Source: UBA12202 sp002691725
GTDB taxonomy: Bacteria > Pseudomonadota > Alphaproteobacteria > Puniceispirillales > UBA1172
Direction of reading: 5' to 3'
Length of the DNA stretch: 64,000 nucleotides
Assembly (NCBI GenBank): GCA_965660675.1
Contig: CBFIAU010000008.1
Span: forward strand, 62,001-126,000
The notes under the pieces were generated by a model. That model was not told where the DNA came from. It searched no databases and saw only the letters and a list, made by a program, of their open reading frames with translations. Shown here piece after piece: positions 63,788-64,000 of the stretch; positions within the stretch are counted from its first letter, which is position 1, and each line of letters opens with the position of its first letter. The translations under genes were made by a program, and so were the position numbers.

Positions 63788-64000
63788 CCTGCCATAATAA
63801 CAACTAAATCCGCCAGATTAGTACCACTAGACCCCGGCCGAAACAAGCCTCCGCACCGATTAAGCAGGTTCCAGACATCATGCCGCAGTAACGCCGTTTG
63901 CGCCGCCAAAATATCTAGCTCCATCTGGCTGTCTAATATGGCGCCTGCCGCGTCGGTTGGGCCATCTCTGCCATCGGTTCCGGCGGCAAGAATGAGCCAT
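63784..64000 (-). CDS. Glycerate 2-kinase (MOFRL type), C-terminal fragment
   Basis: The last 71 codons of a gene running in from the window edge. LAAGTDGRDGPTDAAGAI and GSSGTNLADLVV are the C-terminal MOFRL-domain motifs of GckA/TtuD glycerate kinases, which phosphorylate glycerate to 2-phosphoglycerate. The N-terminus lies outside. The TGA overlaps the PCuAC start. Confidence 0.9.
   Translation of the reverse strand, partial: WLILAAGTDGRDGPTDAAGAILDSQMELDILAAQTALLRHDVWNLLNRCGGLFRPGSSGTNLADLVVIMAG

Noticed and set aside
1..64000. CRISPR, prophage, transposon, toxin-antitoxin or defence island
   Set aside because: No spaced direct repeats, integrase, transposase or typical toxin pairs; all long ORFs belong to housekeeping families.

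Overview
The window is 64 kb of chromosomal core from an alphaproteobacterium with base composition in the high 40s % GC (judged by eye). Many neighbourhoods are typical of that class: fabD-fabG-acpP-fabF-mltG-gmk; trpG-trpD-trpC-moaC-moeA-lexA followed by comEC, gltX and gltA; the block rpsB-tsf-pyrH-frr-uppS-cdsA-dxr-rseP-bamA-ompH-lpxD-fabZ-lpxA-lpxI-lpxB; proS-lolC-lolD-dnaE; folK-rpoZ-rel-pdxJ-acpS-lepB-rnc-era-recO-parC; and NYN-UDG facing smpB/dapA. Alphaproteobacterial protein features agree: an N-terminally extended S9, a short ProRS, a Mg-type HemB, Bpt, LpxI instead of LpxH, and an Fe-S (6-4) photolyase. Gene packing and composition would fit a marine SAR116/Puniceispirillales-like lineage, but that is inference.

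Layout. 1-5.3 kb (-): fatty-acid synthesis, MltG and partial gmk. 5.4-7.0 kb (+): photolyase. 7.0-12.6 kb (-): tRNA-Glu, recJ, homoserine dehydrogenase, a GFA-fold protein, an acetyltransferase, and rplM-rpsI with its own promoter and terminator. 12.9-17.9 kb (+): trp/moa/lexA. 17.9-20.1 kb (-): comEC. 20.2-22.9 kb (+): gltX, gltA. 22.9-37.5 kb (-): a long translation, lipid A and envelope-assembly operon. 37.5-44.4 kb (-): dnaE, LolCD and ProRS. 44.5-48.8 kb: a HIBCH-type hydrolase (-), then hemB, ilvA and bpt (+). 48.8-58.8 kb (-): parC back to folK. 58.9-64 kb: NYN protein and UDG (+), smpB/dapA (-), a serine/threonine dehydratase (+), and queF, a PCuAC copper chaperone and a partial glycerate kinase (-).

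No mobile element, prophage, CRISPR array or defence island is visible, so no accessory system is claimed. Three non-coding or architectural signals stand out. First, the rpsB leader folds on paper into a pseudoknot whose last arm abuts the Shine-Dalgarno sequence, a candidate S2 autoregulatory RNA. Second, short (12-19 bp) tandem duplications recur at protein termini, linkers and intergenic spots at more than ten loci. Third, a hairpin with alternative pairings lies between rseP and bamA. Several strong sigma70-like promoters are readable; two (hemB, dnaE) lie so close to the start codon that leaderless transcripts are likely.
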